From positions 8,502,001 to 8,566,000 of the forward strand of contig NC_058339.1 of assembly GCF_905475395.1 (NCBI RefSeq): a DNA stretch of 64,000 bases, written 5' to 3'. Positions 37,145-49,900 of the stretch are shown here, piece by piece. The position numbers and the translations under genes are program-made. The notes beneath the pieces are model-generated. The model made no database searches. It was not told the origin of the DNA and saw only the letters and a list, made by a program, of their open reading frames with translations. Origin of the DNA: Chrysoperla carnea. Taxonomy: Eukaryota > Arthropoda > Insecta > Neuroptera > Chrysopidae. The first letter of the stretch is position 1. Each line of letters begins with the position of its first letter.

Positions 37145-37971
37145 AAAAATTCATAAAAAATATGTCTCATTTGGTTATCAGATGAGTAAAGATCGACCCT
37201 CTGCCGTCTCTTAGACTATATATTCCCCCTAAAATGCATAGTTTTAAGTTTTATCTAAAAAAAACTGAGGAAAAACGCGGAAAATTTTATTCAAATATCA
37301 ATTTTTCTCCAAAATTCGAAAGATTGGGAACATTCAAAAAAGATCGCCTCTGGTAGTATACTGTTTGTATCAAGTTTTATATCAAATAACACAAAGAACG
37401 TTTTACTTTTTGCGTTTTGAGCTGGAATGTATTCGCTTTGCAAAAGTATTTTTAGGAAAATTATGGATACTTTTATTACTTCGGTAAAAAACTGGTGCAT
37501 TTAAAATGTCTCATCTAAAAAAATTTTATGACTAATTTTCCTTTCAATTAACTATTAAAAAAAATACATTTGAATATCATTTTTATAACAAAATATATAT
37601 TAAATTTAAAACAACATAACTTATTGTTTAAACAATGGATACACCATCGCTGTTAATAGTTAACGGCCTTTTTATTATGAACTCGCGTGCCGAATACAAA
37701 TTGAATAAACCCAATATATATGATTTTTAATAACAATAAATAAATATAATTTATCCTTCATTTTGTTTTTGTTATTAATAAAAAAGACAATGTACTATTA
37801 ACAACAATCTTCATTCTTCATTTAAGTAAACAATGGTTTAAAAGTCTTGTTTTAAAAAAAAAACTTTTTTTATAGTGTTAAGTGTGTGCTTAAACGCGTT
37901 AAAGTGCACCATCACCATATCCATTGTTTGCGTGTCTGGATGGAAGGAAAATGGTACGGTGTCGAATATCC

Positions 37972-40900
37972 ATGAAGTTCATGCTGTCTTGTATTGTTTT
38001 TGTAAGTAACTTTCTATTTATATTTTATTTCTTATTTCTGTAGACAAAAGTATCGAACAACTTTAATTAATGAATTTTGTAACCTACTTATTTGCTCTGT
38101 GCATGAGTTTTATTTCAGGGATTTACCATAGTAATGGCACACTACTTTATTAATATAATTGTATGGTTGGATTATAATATAATTGGAATATAAGTCTATG
38201 GATTATAATATATATTTTACATTGAAAATTTAATACATATTATGTTGTAGCAAATTTCAATATATTTAATTTTCACAATTTGTTATGCAACAAGTTTAAT
38301 TAATTGTTATTTTTCACTAGTTTTAATTTGAAATTTACATGAAAATAATTATAAATTATTTATATTTTAAATAAAATGCATGATTTATTGCAAGTTTTTT
38401 AAAAGAACAGCGCTACGGTAAGTTTTGCTACCCTTACGTTGATACGTTGCCTTATCACCAAGTATATTAATTACGATTGAAAAAACTGTTATTAGTTTTT
38501 TACTATTGGCGAACTAAGTCCTCAACAGTCTTCCGTAAACTAATTAAGATTGGACATAAACCAAAGAGTATAAGAGAAAACTCCCCTTACTTACCATGTT
38601 GAAAAAGGGTATACGAGTTTCAACGCCTCTCTAGGGATTGGCTTCATTCAAAAACGCCCTTTACCTCCATAAATTTGTTGGAAAAAAAAAGGAAATTAGC
38701 AGAGCGTAGTTTCGATCTACGGACCTCTGGGTTATGGGCCCAGCACGCTTCCACTGCGCCACTCTGCTCTATATATATCAGTAAAATATACTCAATATTG
38801 TTAAAAATTTGAATAGCGACTGTTTCATTTAACTGCAGAATTATTCTTAAAGTATATCCAGACACTCGTTTTTAATTTGAAGTAAATTAAACTTAAAGAC
38901 GTTCTCAAAAAATCATTTTCTTAGGATCATTTTTATATGCATTCTCATTAATGCCCGTTATAAGCAGACAAATTTTTTAATACCCCTTATGGTGTAAAAA
39001 TTATAGATTTGAGGTGTTAAAGTTTGCATTTTTAACATATAGCAAGTAAGAAGGCTAATTTTCTTAACATTAATTTGGCAATTAAAAGCATGATATAAAG
39101 AAAATTATAATTAGCGCGGCACTCGTTTTTCTACAGAATACATTTAAAGTGATGAAATGAATGGCATTTGTGTGTTATTTCTTCTATATAATGTGATTTT
39201 TTCTAAATCTTTAGGCATCCAATATTTCAAAAACTATGGTATATATCGAAAAATTGTACTCTTATAATTTTCGTCCAATTTTCCCAAGTTCTATAACAGA
39301 ATTCACCTTCAAAATTCTCAAACGTAAGTCTCAATTTATTCCAACACTCATTTTCTTTGAAACTGCCTTAAGCGTCATGGTATGAAATATGATCAAAACG
39401 CGGAATTTTTTTTATTTGTCTAAATTTTGCTATAATTTTTTCATATTAGCTGAACTTGTCACAAACCATATTATTTGCGTTTCTTGTTTTTCTATTCTGT
39501 CTTGTTGTTTTTAACAATAACTTACCATTAATTTTTCTACAGAAAAAATTTGTCAAAATAAAATATTCATGTATATAATAAGGACGCGCCTAATTTTATG
39601 TTCAAAAAATATTCCAATATATTTATTTTCTGTGTAATCAGATATTGATCTGTCATATCTTCGATTACGTAGGTGGTTTATATTTATCTTATGAATAATA
39701 TTCAAACATTAACATTTAGTATCTTGTAGTAACAAAAAAAAATTGATTTACTTTAGATAAAAAATCATTTTTCATTTCTTTTTTCAGTTAAAAATTTATT
39801 TTTTTTGCAAACTTATATTATCATATTTTGTTTTTAAAGTATGTAACAAGAATAATTTTTTTTATTAGGTAAATTATTATTCAATTAAATTGTATACTGA
39901 AAACAGCATTCCTCTCTATAAAAATGATTTTTATGATTTTTGGAAATCATTAATATTGCGTAAGGATCAAAAATTGAATTCGAATTGCGTGTTCAACAAG
40001 TGATGTTGATGAATTGGTTAATTGATATTGTTTTTATCGATTAAATCGAAAATCTATCACTATAAAACAATCGCCCAAAGTTACGTATAATATCCCTGAT
40101 TAAGTACAACTGACCATATAGATTGATTATTTAGGTGATTCCATAAGTGACTGACACTACATTTGACCCAAAATACGTTTTATTTTGCGTCATTTTATAA
40201 ATATTATTATGTTAACTGTTTTAGTTTTACCATAGTTTTACCATGGTTGATTTTACATTAATCTGTCTGTAGTAAAAAATTAATTTTAAAACTTTATGAT
40301 ATATGATTTATTTAACAAAATTCAAATGTGACTGACACTACATGCAAAGGGAAGTCGACGCGTTCGAGAATGTTTATACCTTCTCGAACCTTAGTATTCT
40401 AGAATCGAATTTATTAGAAAAATAAATCGTGACTGACATTACAGAACAAAATTATGAAATTTGAATGAAAACTTTTACGAAAGCATTAACAAAGAAACAA
40501 TATTATTTAGGTACCATCTTAAAATACTGAAAGCTAAAAGTACTATAGCTAAAAAGCTAAAAGTACAAGTTTTTTTTTATTCCCCTTGTAGAAATGATTC
40601 TGGACAACTGTCCTGTTGCCGTATTTCCCCAGTTTGATATAAGGGTCCAAGAAACCGACTCGGGGCTCGATTTACCCGACCATAATGTAAAGCGTTTTGG
40701 GAGAGTCATAGCTTAAATGCTATATGGTACCATATGACATACGCATGTACCAAATGGTACCTTTTTCATGGAATGACTCATTTAATTGTAGTTATTTCAG
40801 GACATCTTCCAGTTGAACGCAATGACGTCATTGTGGTAATTTCGTAATTTATATGAATTTCATCGGAAATTCTCAGACCACTAGAATGACACAGAGGAGA

Positions 40901-43900
40901 TATATGTGACGATTATTATTAAAAAATGTAAACAAAATAAAATATATAGTTATAGTTAAAAAATTTTACCTGTTTCAAAAAAAAAATCTTGTTTCAAATT
41001 TATCACTTTTTGATTTTATTAAATTTGAGTCATACTAATAAAATTAGTTTTATTTATGTCACCACTGGCAGTATTTAATAATATTATGACAGATTCGTTC
41101 GTTGGTATTGATTTATCCCTCTAAGATACAAATTGTTTATTGAATTTTTGGACAAGAATGTCTAAGTTGTTGCATTTGCTCAAGGATTGCAAAGTTTGCT
41201 TACCCACTGAGTAGTTTTTAATGGTGAAAATAACTCTTTTACAATACAATAGGGATTAGCCTTATTAGCTGAAGGTTAACCAAAATAAATTGCATATTTG
41301 TTCTCCAAAATTATCTCGTGCATGTCAAACTATGTAGATACTCTATTTTCTAGCTCGTAAAAAATAGGGATTATGAATGTATTTCAAATGGACGATCGCT
41401 TCTAGGATCCTTCATAAAAATACAACCTTTTTAACCGACTTAAAACCAAAAAAAGGAGGTTCTCAATTCGACTGTATTTTTTTTTTTATGTTAGTTACCT
41501 CAGAACTTTTGACTGGGTGAACCGATTTTGATGATTCTTTATCTATTTGAAAGCTGGTGCTTCCCGTGTGGTCCCATTTTATTTTGGTCTAGTTCTGACA
41601 ACGGCATCCATAAGAAAACCATAAAAGTCTTAAATTTACATTCATTATGCACGACAAGAGGACGAATAACTCAATATCACGTCAACCGATTTCGATGATT
41701 CTTTTTTTAGTGATAAATTAGTTAGTGTACTTCAGATTCACTAAAAATCACGAAATAAAAAAAACTTTTAACAAAAAGAAAACCGACTTCAAAAGAAAAT
41801 CTTTTCCAAAACAAATTAATATGCACTAAAAAGTAAAAAATAACAATAAAAAAAATGAAGTTAAAATTATTGTTATTTTTGGAGTCGGTGTCAGTCAAGC
41901 TAATGTAGCAAACTATTCTGTCAGAGCTGTTTCCTTGGCTGACACCGACTCCAAAAATAACAATAATTTTAACTGCATTATATTATCGTTATTTTTTACT
42001 TTTTAGTGCATATTAATTTGTTTTGGAAAAGATTTTCTTTTGAAGTCGGTTTTCTTTTTGTTAAAAGTTTTTTTTATTTTATAAATATTAAAAGTTATTT
42101 TAATAATATTTAAAGATACTCTAAATAATGACACAAATAAACAAACGTTTATTTCGAAATAACCAGACAGACGACACTCCAATTTGAATTTGTTTGGGTC
42201 AATAGTACCTCTAATAATAATAATAATAATAATATATTTATAAATATTTTTACACCTGAATAGGAAATCACGTAATTTCCATGAATTAAATACCACTCTC
42301 AATAAAAGATAGATAGGTATTTAATATTCCAATCAGAACCATTAATTATTATTTAGGTAGTTTAGTAAAAGTCTTTTGTTCAAAGTGTATAATTATATAC
42401 ACATAAATTATTATATTTTTATTTGTTAATTTATTATATTATTTTTATTTATAATTTATTTACATCAATTTGTCAAATAATTCAAAAAAAAATTTTTTTT
42501 TTATCTTCTAAAGATTCTCTTTACTCAATCACATACATACAAGATGTCCCCCCACACAATACATTTACACAGATTTAAATGAATGGTTCTCATATTGTTT
42601 TTATTTTTTCTGAATTCTGGAAATAGTCCAGAACAAGCAGAGCGCAAGATACGATGTAGTTTGTCTTGATAATAGTATCGATTTTTCCGTAAATACGAAA
42701 GATTTGGAACTATAAAAATGTACAGATCAGTTAGAAAGGACCTTGCACGAGAAGATAGAAAAATTGCTTTCTGTGAAACTTCTAAAACGTCCCCAAAATG
42801 TTTTTCGGATTGTTCTGATCAAAATCTCTCACGACCACAAAATTTTTTTAATGGATAGTTTTCGAGTTACGGGCGATTAAAGCTACTCATGTATTATAGT
42901 TATAGTATAAGACTACCGTCTTAATAACGATACAATGCACAACACAAAACAATACAACAAATTACAACTATACAGAAACACACACACATTCCACAGTCGA
43001 TAGTCATATACTATAACTATAAAATATGTTCAGCTTTAATCGGACGTAGCTCGAAAACCACTCGTTAAACAAATTTTATGGCCGTGAGAGTTTTTGATCC
43101 GAACGATTCGAAGAACATTTTAGGGGGCGGTTTGATCAAGTTTCACAGAAAGCCATTTTCATATCTAATTGTGCGAGGTACTTAAAAACTTTTATTGAAA
43201 GTATTTTTTCCCTAAAATTCACACTTTTAAGAAAAAACACCAAAAACACGAAACTGGACTCTTAAATGCATAGTTTTTGAGTACATTACGAAAAATTGTG
43301 GAAAAACGAGGAAAATTGTTGATTTTTTCCAGAATCACCCTGTATTTTTTTTGCGTTTATGAAAATTTTTATTCTACAGGAGTAAAAAGCCTAACTTGAT
43401 GAGAATAAAATTTAATTTATCAGAATTATTTATTTCATTATTGATTCGATCTCTGAACACTTGAATTTTATTATACATCGTTTTCTAACGGAATAGGTGG
43501 ACTTAAAAGAAAAAACATTATCTACAGTTTTAAAATTTCATATTTAAATGAAAGATAAAAATGTAAATTATGTTGTTGCTATTAAATGAAATAAATATTC
43601 ACAATTCACCGAACTTAAAAAGGTAATTTATTAAAAACTCATAAAAATAAAATATATCGATTTTAACACTTGTTTTAAATGTTTCAAGATTATTGTTTAA
43701 TATTTTTGTATATTTCCTCTATATACAGATTGTGTACAAAAGCATTTCTAATAGAGACAATACTAGCAAAAGTGAAAATTATTAAATGGTTACTTTCGGC
43801 ACAGGAATATGCCAATTTATTTATTGTGACATTTGAAGATAAGTAAGAAAGCATTCGAACAGTTAGAAAAATGGGGCTGCATATCTAGTTGTTGCATTAG

Positions 43901-46900
43901 AAATTATGAAAATAAGAGATGAAATTGTGTTAATAATTTTTTTTAAAATGTAAACTTATATGTCCATTCATACAATTATTAGGTAAAGTGTCGTTACTAT
44001 GAGAATTCCCTGAAATAAAACTCATTCGCTGAGCAAATATTGTATAATATGTGCCTTATGATTTAAGGAGATATGCATTTATAAAACTTTATAAATACAT
44101 TTTTTGATTAAAAAAGTTTCCAAAAATCACAAAAAATTCTTAGGTCATCGGGCTTTTTATTATTATTTTATCGTTCAAAGTTGGCTGAAAAAATAATGAA
44201 TCATATAGGTTATCCTTTTCAATTGGATATATCTATATCAGAAAATCTAGAGAGTGTGATAAAAAAATATCTAAACTATTTAGACAATCTTGTAGTTTAT
44301 AATAATACCATAAAAATATAAGGTTGTCGATGATATAAAAACAAAATTTTAATTTAGTTATGAGTTCATCATTTGATAAACAGAGACGATTATAGTTAGA
44401 GTATTTATGATTGAAGAGCGATATCAATATTATCAAATTTATAAGCATCACTTGCACACAATATATTAGATATTTTTGTAGTTGCGTGATATTGTAAAGC
44501 CAAAATTAACTCATTACTTGGCTACAAAGCATATATTTGGTTTATTTGTATGTACCGTGCAATAAACCAAAACTTTTTTTACAATACTGTAGGTTTACAA
44601 TCAACTTATGTGGCAAAGTAAATTAATGCATTAGTTTGCAAAAACAATTAAAAATCATTCTATGTATATGGACGTTGTTTTGTATGGCTGTTCATTCTAA
44701 TTTTTTTTTTCAAACACAATTTTAATAAGATAAATTTATGAATTAATTAACCTCTCGACATAACACATGCCTTTTTTTTCATCTAAATTAACAGTTAGAT
44801 ACCTACAAATTATATTTCTTTTAAATATTTTTGCAAATAGCTGACTGAGGTCCTAATCAAGTATTTTTTTTATAAATATTAAATTCTTTTTTTCAAAACA
44901 GATATCACATAAATTTAATGTATTAAAATTTGTTAAGGTCAATAGCATGGCTAAAAAAAACTTGTTTTACGCAAATTAACAGAATATATGTGATTTGTTT
45001 ATGTGGTGAACTTTTAATAATTAAATAGGTATTTAACTGTTTTTGTAAAAGCGTTAGAAGTGTTTATAAACACTCAAAAATTTATAATAGGTGATTTTTG
45101 GGCATATTTCATAAGGTTTTTTTTTAAATATGTAATTACCTTTGCACACTGGGATGTATTGGCCCGCTCAAAATAATGTTTTTGCGTAAATAAAAAGGAA
45201 AGTTTCAGCATCTAGTACTAACGCGCAGTCTAAAAAGTGCTGGGGATGCGTTAATTAACGCCATGTGTACAAAAATAAATGATTTTTTGCCAATATCTCG
45301 AAAATCATCTACTTTATGAAAAAAAGTTTCAAACAAAAATTGTCGGAAATATTTTTTTTTTAAATAAAATGTAGAATCAAAAATTTAGTTATCCTCAGCC
45401 ATTTTCCCCGAAAATTGGCAAAAACGGCTCAATATATATATTTCTATGCTAATTAACAATATCTTGAAACAAATTGATTTTATAAAAAAAGTTGTTTAAA
45501 ATTATGACTGAACAATTTCGATATCTTTAGCCGTTTTCAAAACGATCATTTTTATATGTATTTTTCATTAATTATCAAATCATTATCTTCGACTAGTTAC
45601 TTATTTGCAACCATTTTTTCGGGATCACAGCTTCTTCTTCATGGCAAAATTTATTCATAACTTTCCCTTTATTCACACCCTTTTTTAACTTGCCCATCTA
45701 CCGATGAAATCGAACGAGATTCCGATTTTTGAGACAAATTATTGATATAAAATTAATTAATAAATACAATTTCTGGGCCTAATTTACTAAAATAGGATTT
45801 TCTTTGATCGTTGAAGACAAAAAAAAAATTTTGTTTAGAGGTGAAAAATATAAGAAAGACAGGTCATTGAACGTTTACTCGATTCATGAATGATTAAGAT
45901 TTAATAATAATAATGTTAGGTACTACCTTTTTTAATAAAAAAAATTCTATTGTAAGAAGAATTTATCTAGTTTTGAATTGAATTAAACAAACAAATGTTT
46001 TGAATAAAAATATGGAATTGATTATCATAAAGATGAGACAATAAATATAATAAAAATATTATCAATGAATTAAAATCTATTTAAAAAAGAAAAAACAGGT
46101 TTTTTAAAAAAATGTCAAAACAAAACAAGGCTAAACAATAACAATCAATTATTAAAAAAATCAAAAAAAAATTATAACATGGTTCTGAAATAATCAAAAT
46201 CAGTTCGAATGGAAATTTACAAAATTGATTTTTGGATCATAATCAAAATTTATTTATTTTTTTTATGGTGATTTATTTTTTGTGTGCAAATCAAAGTTAA
46301 AGTTTTAAAAGGTACAAATTTTTTATCAAATGAATTTTTTGAATATTTTCATAATTTAAATATTTTTTTGCTATTTTTATTTTCTAAAAGAATCTGCCTA
46401 GAAAGAGTTAAAGTGTTAAACTTATTTAAGAAAAAAAAAAATTAATATTGCAATATATGATGTAGAAATAAACTAAAACGACCAAGTCTGCTAAATTTTG
46501 ACCGTCAAAAAAGTTAGTTTGAGAAAGTCGTAGAGAGAAAGTTTGGTAGACTCGCCAAAAGGAAGTCACTCTCGAAGTTTCCTCGAAGAACACTCTTTCT
46601 GTTAAATGATTTAATAGAAAGAATGCTGTCCCGTGGACTGCAATTTTTTTTTATGGGTATTGGAAACGAGTTGCAATAAATTTGTGTGGATTGTGATAAA
46701 ATTTTCTATTTTCGATTTCAGATTTTAATTTTGGACACCTTTCACATTACAACGCATGGACGAAATATTGAAAACAGTCAACAATATCTATACCCACCAC
46801 CATGGATGCGAAGTTTTCGACGAGATGCTGTAGAAAGTGTACCGCCACATACATATCCACAACGCATGCGATTTCCTCTAGAAGATTATGACGATCAATG

Positions 46901-49900
46901 GGAAAACGATGAATCAAATTTATTCAGTAGAGAAGCAGTGGAAAGTTCTCCTTTCACGTGAGTTATTAAACATACAATTTCAAGTCCGAATTGCATTTTC
47001 CCATGAAAACTCAACTTTCTTTTATTCTCTTTCGCTTTATTTTAACTGTTTTATTAATAATTAGTTTATATTTTCATACAAATATACTTTCAGTGCTTCC
47101 GAACAATATTCATTACCCTTAAGATCTGCTGTTGAAAAGAGACCACCTCCAGATGCGTCATATCGTAATTATCTACCTGAAGATATCGAACCTGATATTT
47201 ATGGTTTATCAAAAGTGGAAAATTTAAAATTATTTGGTTAGTAAAGTTGTTTGCTTATAAATTTAACAAGAGTTTATAGCTACATAATAATTGATTGATT
47301 ATTTTAGATTCAGAATGGATTACATCGTCGATTGATTATAAAGAATCAGCCACACCAAAATTAGTGTGTTATGTTGAAAATTGGGCGTCGAATCGTAAAG
47401 AACCCTTAGCTTTTACACCAGAAAATTTGGATCCATATTTATGCACACACGTCATATATGCATTTGCTACAATCGATCCTCATTCATTCGCATTAGTTCC
47501 ACAAGATTATGAATATGATATTGTTCGTGGCGGATATAGATCAAGTACAGGACTTAAACAGTTCAATCCTGAACTTAAAGTATTGTTGTCCGTTGGTGGA
47601 ATTCGAGAAAACATCGGAAACTTTGGTCAGAAGTTCAGTAATATGGTATCAAATCCATACCGTCGACAAGAATTTATTAAATCGGTTGTAGAACTATTGA
47701 AGATGTATGATTTTGATGGATTAGATTTTCATTGGGATTATCCAAGTGCTGCAGAATTTGGTGGACGACTCGAAGATAGAGATAATTATATAAAACTTTT
47801 ACAAGAAGTGAAAGTTGCTTTTAAACAATACGATTGGCTTGTGTTTGTCGATATTCCAGCAGTAAAATATCGTTTGGATGCTGGCTATAATTTACGTGAA
47901 ATCGAAAAGGCTGTCGATTTGATAATACTTGAAACACATGACTTTTATTATGAACATCCTTTTGTAGCGGATCATCATTCGCCACTTTATAAACGTGATT
48001 ACGATGAAGGTGTACAAGTTTTTAACAATATTGTAAGTACTTATTCTTTTATCAAATAACCCATCAGCACTCGCGTCAATCGTTGAGTAATCTTTTGTCA
48101 CGTGATATGAGATTTGCTTACTGAATTTTAGGAATTTGCAGTCCATTACGTGTTGCAGTCAGGTGTTTCTCGATCAAAGATGATTTTAAGTGTAGGTCTT
48201 TATGGTCGCACATTTACTTTAGCAGATAATAATATTACAGCACCTGGAGCATTAATAACTGGGCCTGGAGTTGAAGGATACTATACTCAAAGTCCAGGAT
48301 TCTTAGCATATTATGAATTTTGTGACTTGTTATCAAATAATAAGGTAGAAAAAAATCGTGATTCAACTGGGGAACCATATATTGTGAATGGAAGTCAATG
48401 GATTGCCTATGAAGATGAGGACAGCTTACGTAATAAGGTAATAAAATAACATATCTGCTACCACGTTGGTAAATAAAACGCAATACATTTATTTAAAATT
48501 TTAACTTTTGGATGTTTAGGTTTTGTACTTAAAAGATATGGGACTTGCTGGGGCAGCAGCTTGGGCAACAGATTTAGATGACTTCCAAGGATTATGTGGA
48601 CTTCAATCACCGCTATTAAATGTTGTTAAACACACGTTGCTTAATTTGGAAAATTTGATAGAAGAACAAGTGGGAAGATGTGATTCTGAGGGTTTATTTA
48701 ATGACCCTAAAGATTGTTCGGCGTTCTATGTATGTAAAGGAGGTTTAAAATATCATTTAACTTGCTCTGATAATATGCTGTTCGATGTTAAATCCGGCCA
48801 ATGTATTCCTACTCGATCAGGTGACCATTGTATACCTGGTGTTCAAGTACAAGCAAAGATATCTAAAGTTGATGAAGATAAAAAAGTTGTTTGCTACTTA
48901 ACAAACTGGGCATTTTATCGAAAAGGCGAAGGAAAATTTGTGCCAGAACATTTAGATCCAACACTTTGCACACACGTTGTCTATGCTTTTGCTAGCCTAG
49001 AACCTGAACAATTAGTTGTCAAAGAATTTGATCCTTGGGCTGATATAGATAATAATCTGTATAATCGTGTTTCCTCGATTCCGGATGCAAAAATATTGTT
49101 AGCTCTAGGTGGTTGGACGGACTCTTCTGGTGACAAATACTCTCGTCTAGTAAGTGATGGTACTTCAAGACGAAAGTTTGTGGTTAGTGTTGTTTCATTC
49201 CTTCGTAAGCATAATTTCCAAGGATTACATCTTGATTGGAATTATCCAAAATGTTGGCAAAGTAATTGTAAGAAGGGACCCAAATCGGATAAACCAAACT
49301 TTACAAAATTAATTCAAGAATTAAGAAAAGAATTCAACAAGCAATCTCCTCCATTAATTCTGGCAGCAGCCATTTCTGGTTACAAGGAAGTTATTGATGT
49401 TGCATATGATTTGGAACCATTAGGGCAAGCTTTAGATTTTATGTCTGTAATGACTTATGACTATCATGGAAGTTGGGAACAAATGACGGGTCATGTTAGT
49501 CCTCTGTATCATAGATCCGGTGATAAATATCCACAATACACAACGGTAAGTAATATCTAAATTTTCTTTTTGAGTTGAAAACTTCTTTTGGCACGTTGAG
49601 CACTTTTTGGGTCCACAAAAATGCTTGAGGTATTGATTCAAAGTCAAGAAATTACAAGCTATGGGGTCATATATATTTTATTGAGATCCAATCATTTCAC
49701 CGAGATATACCTATTTCGAGAAAAATAAGTTCGCCACCTTTTTTTGGGATGCCAGTCATTTACTGCTATAGTAAACATAATATAAATATTTTTAGAATTT
49801 CACAATGCAATATTTGGTTGAAAATGGTGCACCACGTGAAAAACTGCTTCTTGGAATACCATTCTATGGACAATCGTTTACATTAGCGAGACATGATGGA

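Larger units (their letters stand above)
18107..37971. other. ~20 kb without a recognisable host gene
   Basis: No exon of a known host protein was identified on either strand. The content is A/T-rich DNA with mobile-element remnants listed separately: repeats at 20510-21212 and 22410-23420, hAT at 24369-25145, foldbacks at 29170-29360 and 36893-37144, LINE at 31530-31920, repeat tails at 31940-32720 and a tRNA-derived SINE at 36580-36785. Open frames of 60-120 codons here (27813-28300, 34238-34640, 35366-36333 and others) are low-complexity, overlap on both strands or lack similarity I recognise, so they are not called as genes. Unseen noncoding exons or ncRNAs cannot be excluded. Confidence 0.6.
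38002..46721. other. Chitinase intron 1 (8.7 kb)
   Basis: The donor is GTAAGT at 38002 and the acceptor 'tcgatttcag' ends at 46721. It holds an antisense initiator tRNA-Met (38697-38768), an HSE-like cluster (40363-40404), repeats and foldbacks (41436-43185), a 400 bp repeat (44078-44480) and an AT-rich remainder. Just before exon 2 (46460-46630) lies a less A+T-rich patch ('agtcactctcgaagtttcct') that might be an alternative promoter or first exon; nothing proves this. Confidence 0.65.

Noticed and set aside
46686-46721. Chitinase start at an alternative codon just before exon 2
   Set aside because: The frame begins with GTG, not ATG, and a good acceptor at 46721 with a matching upstream signal-peptide exon explains it better.
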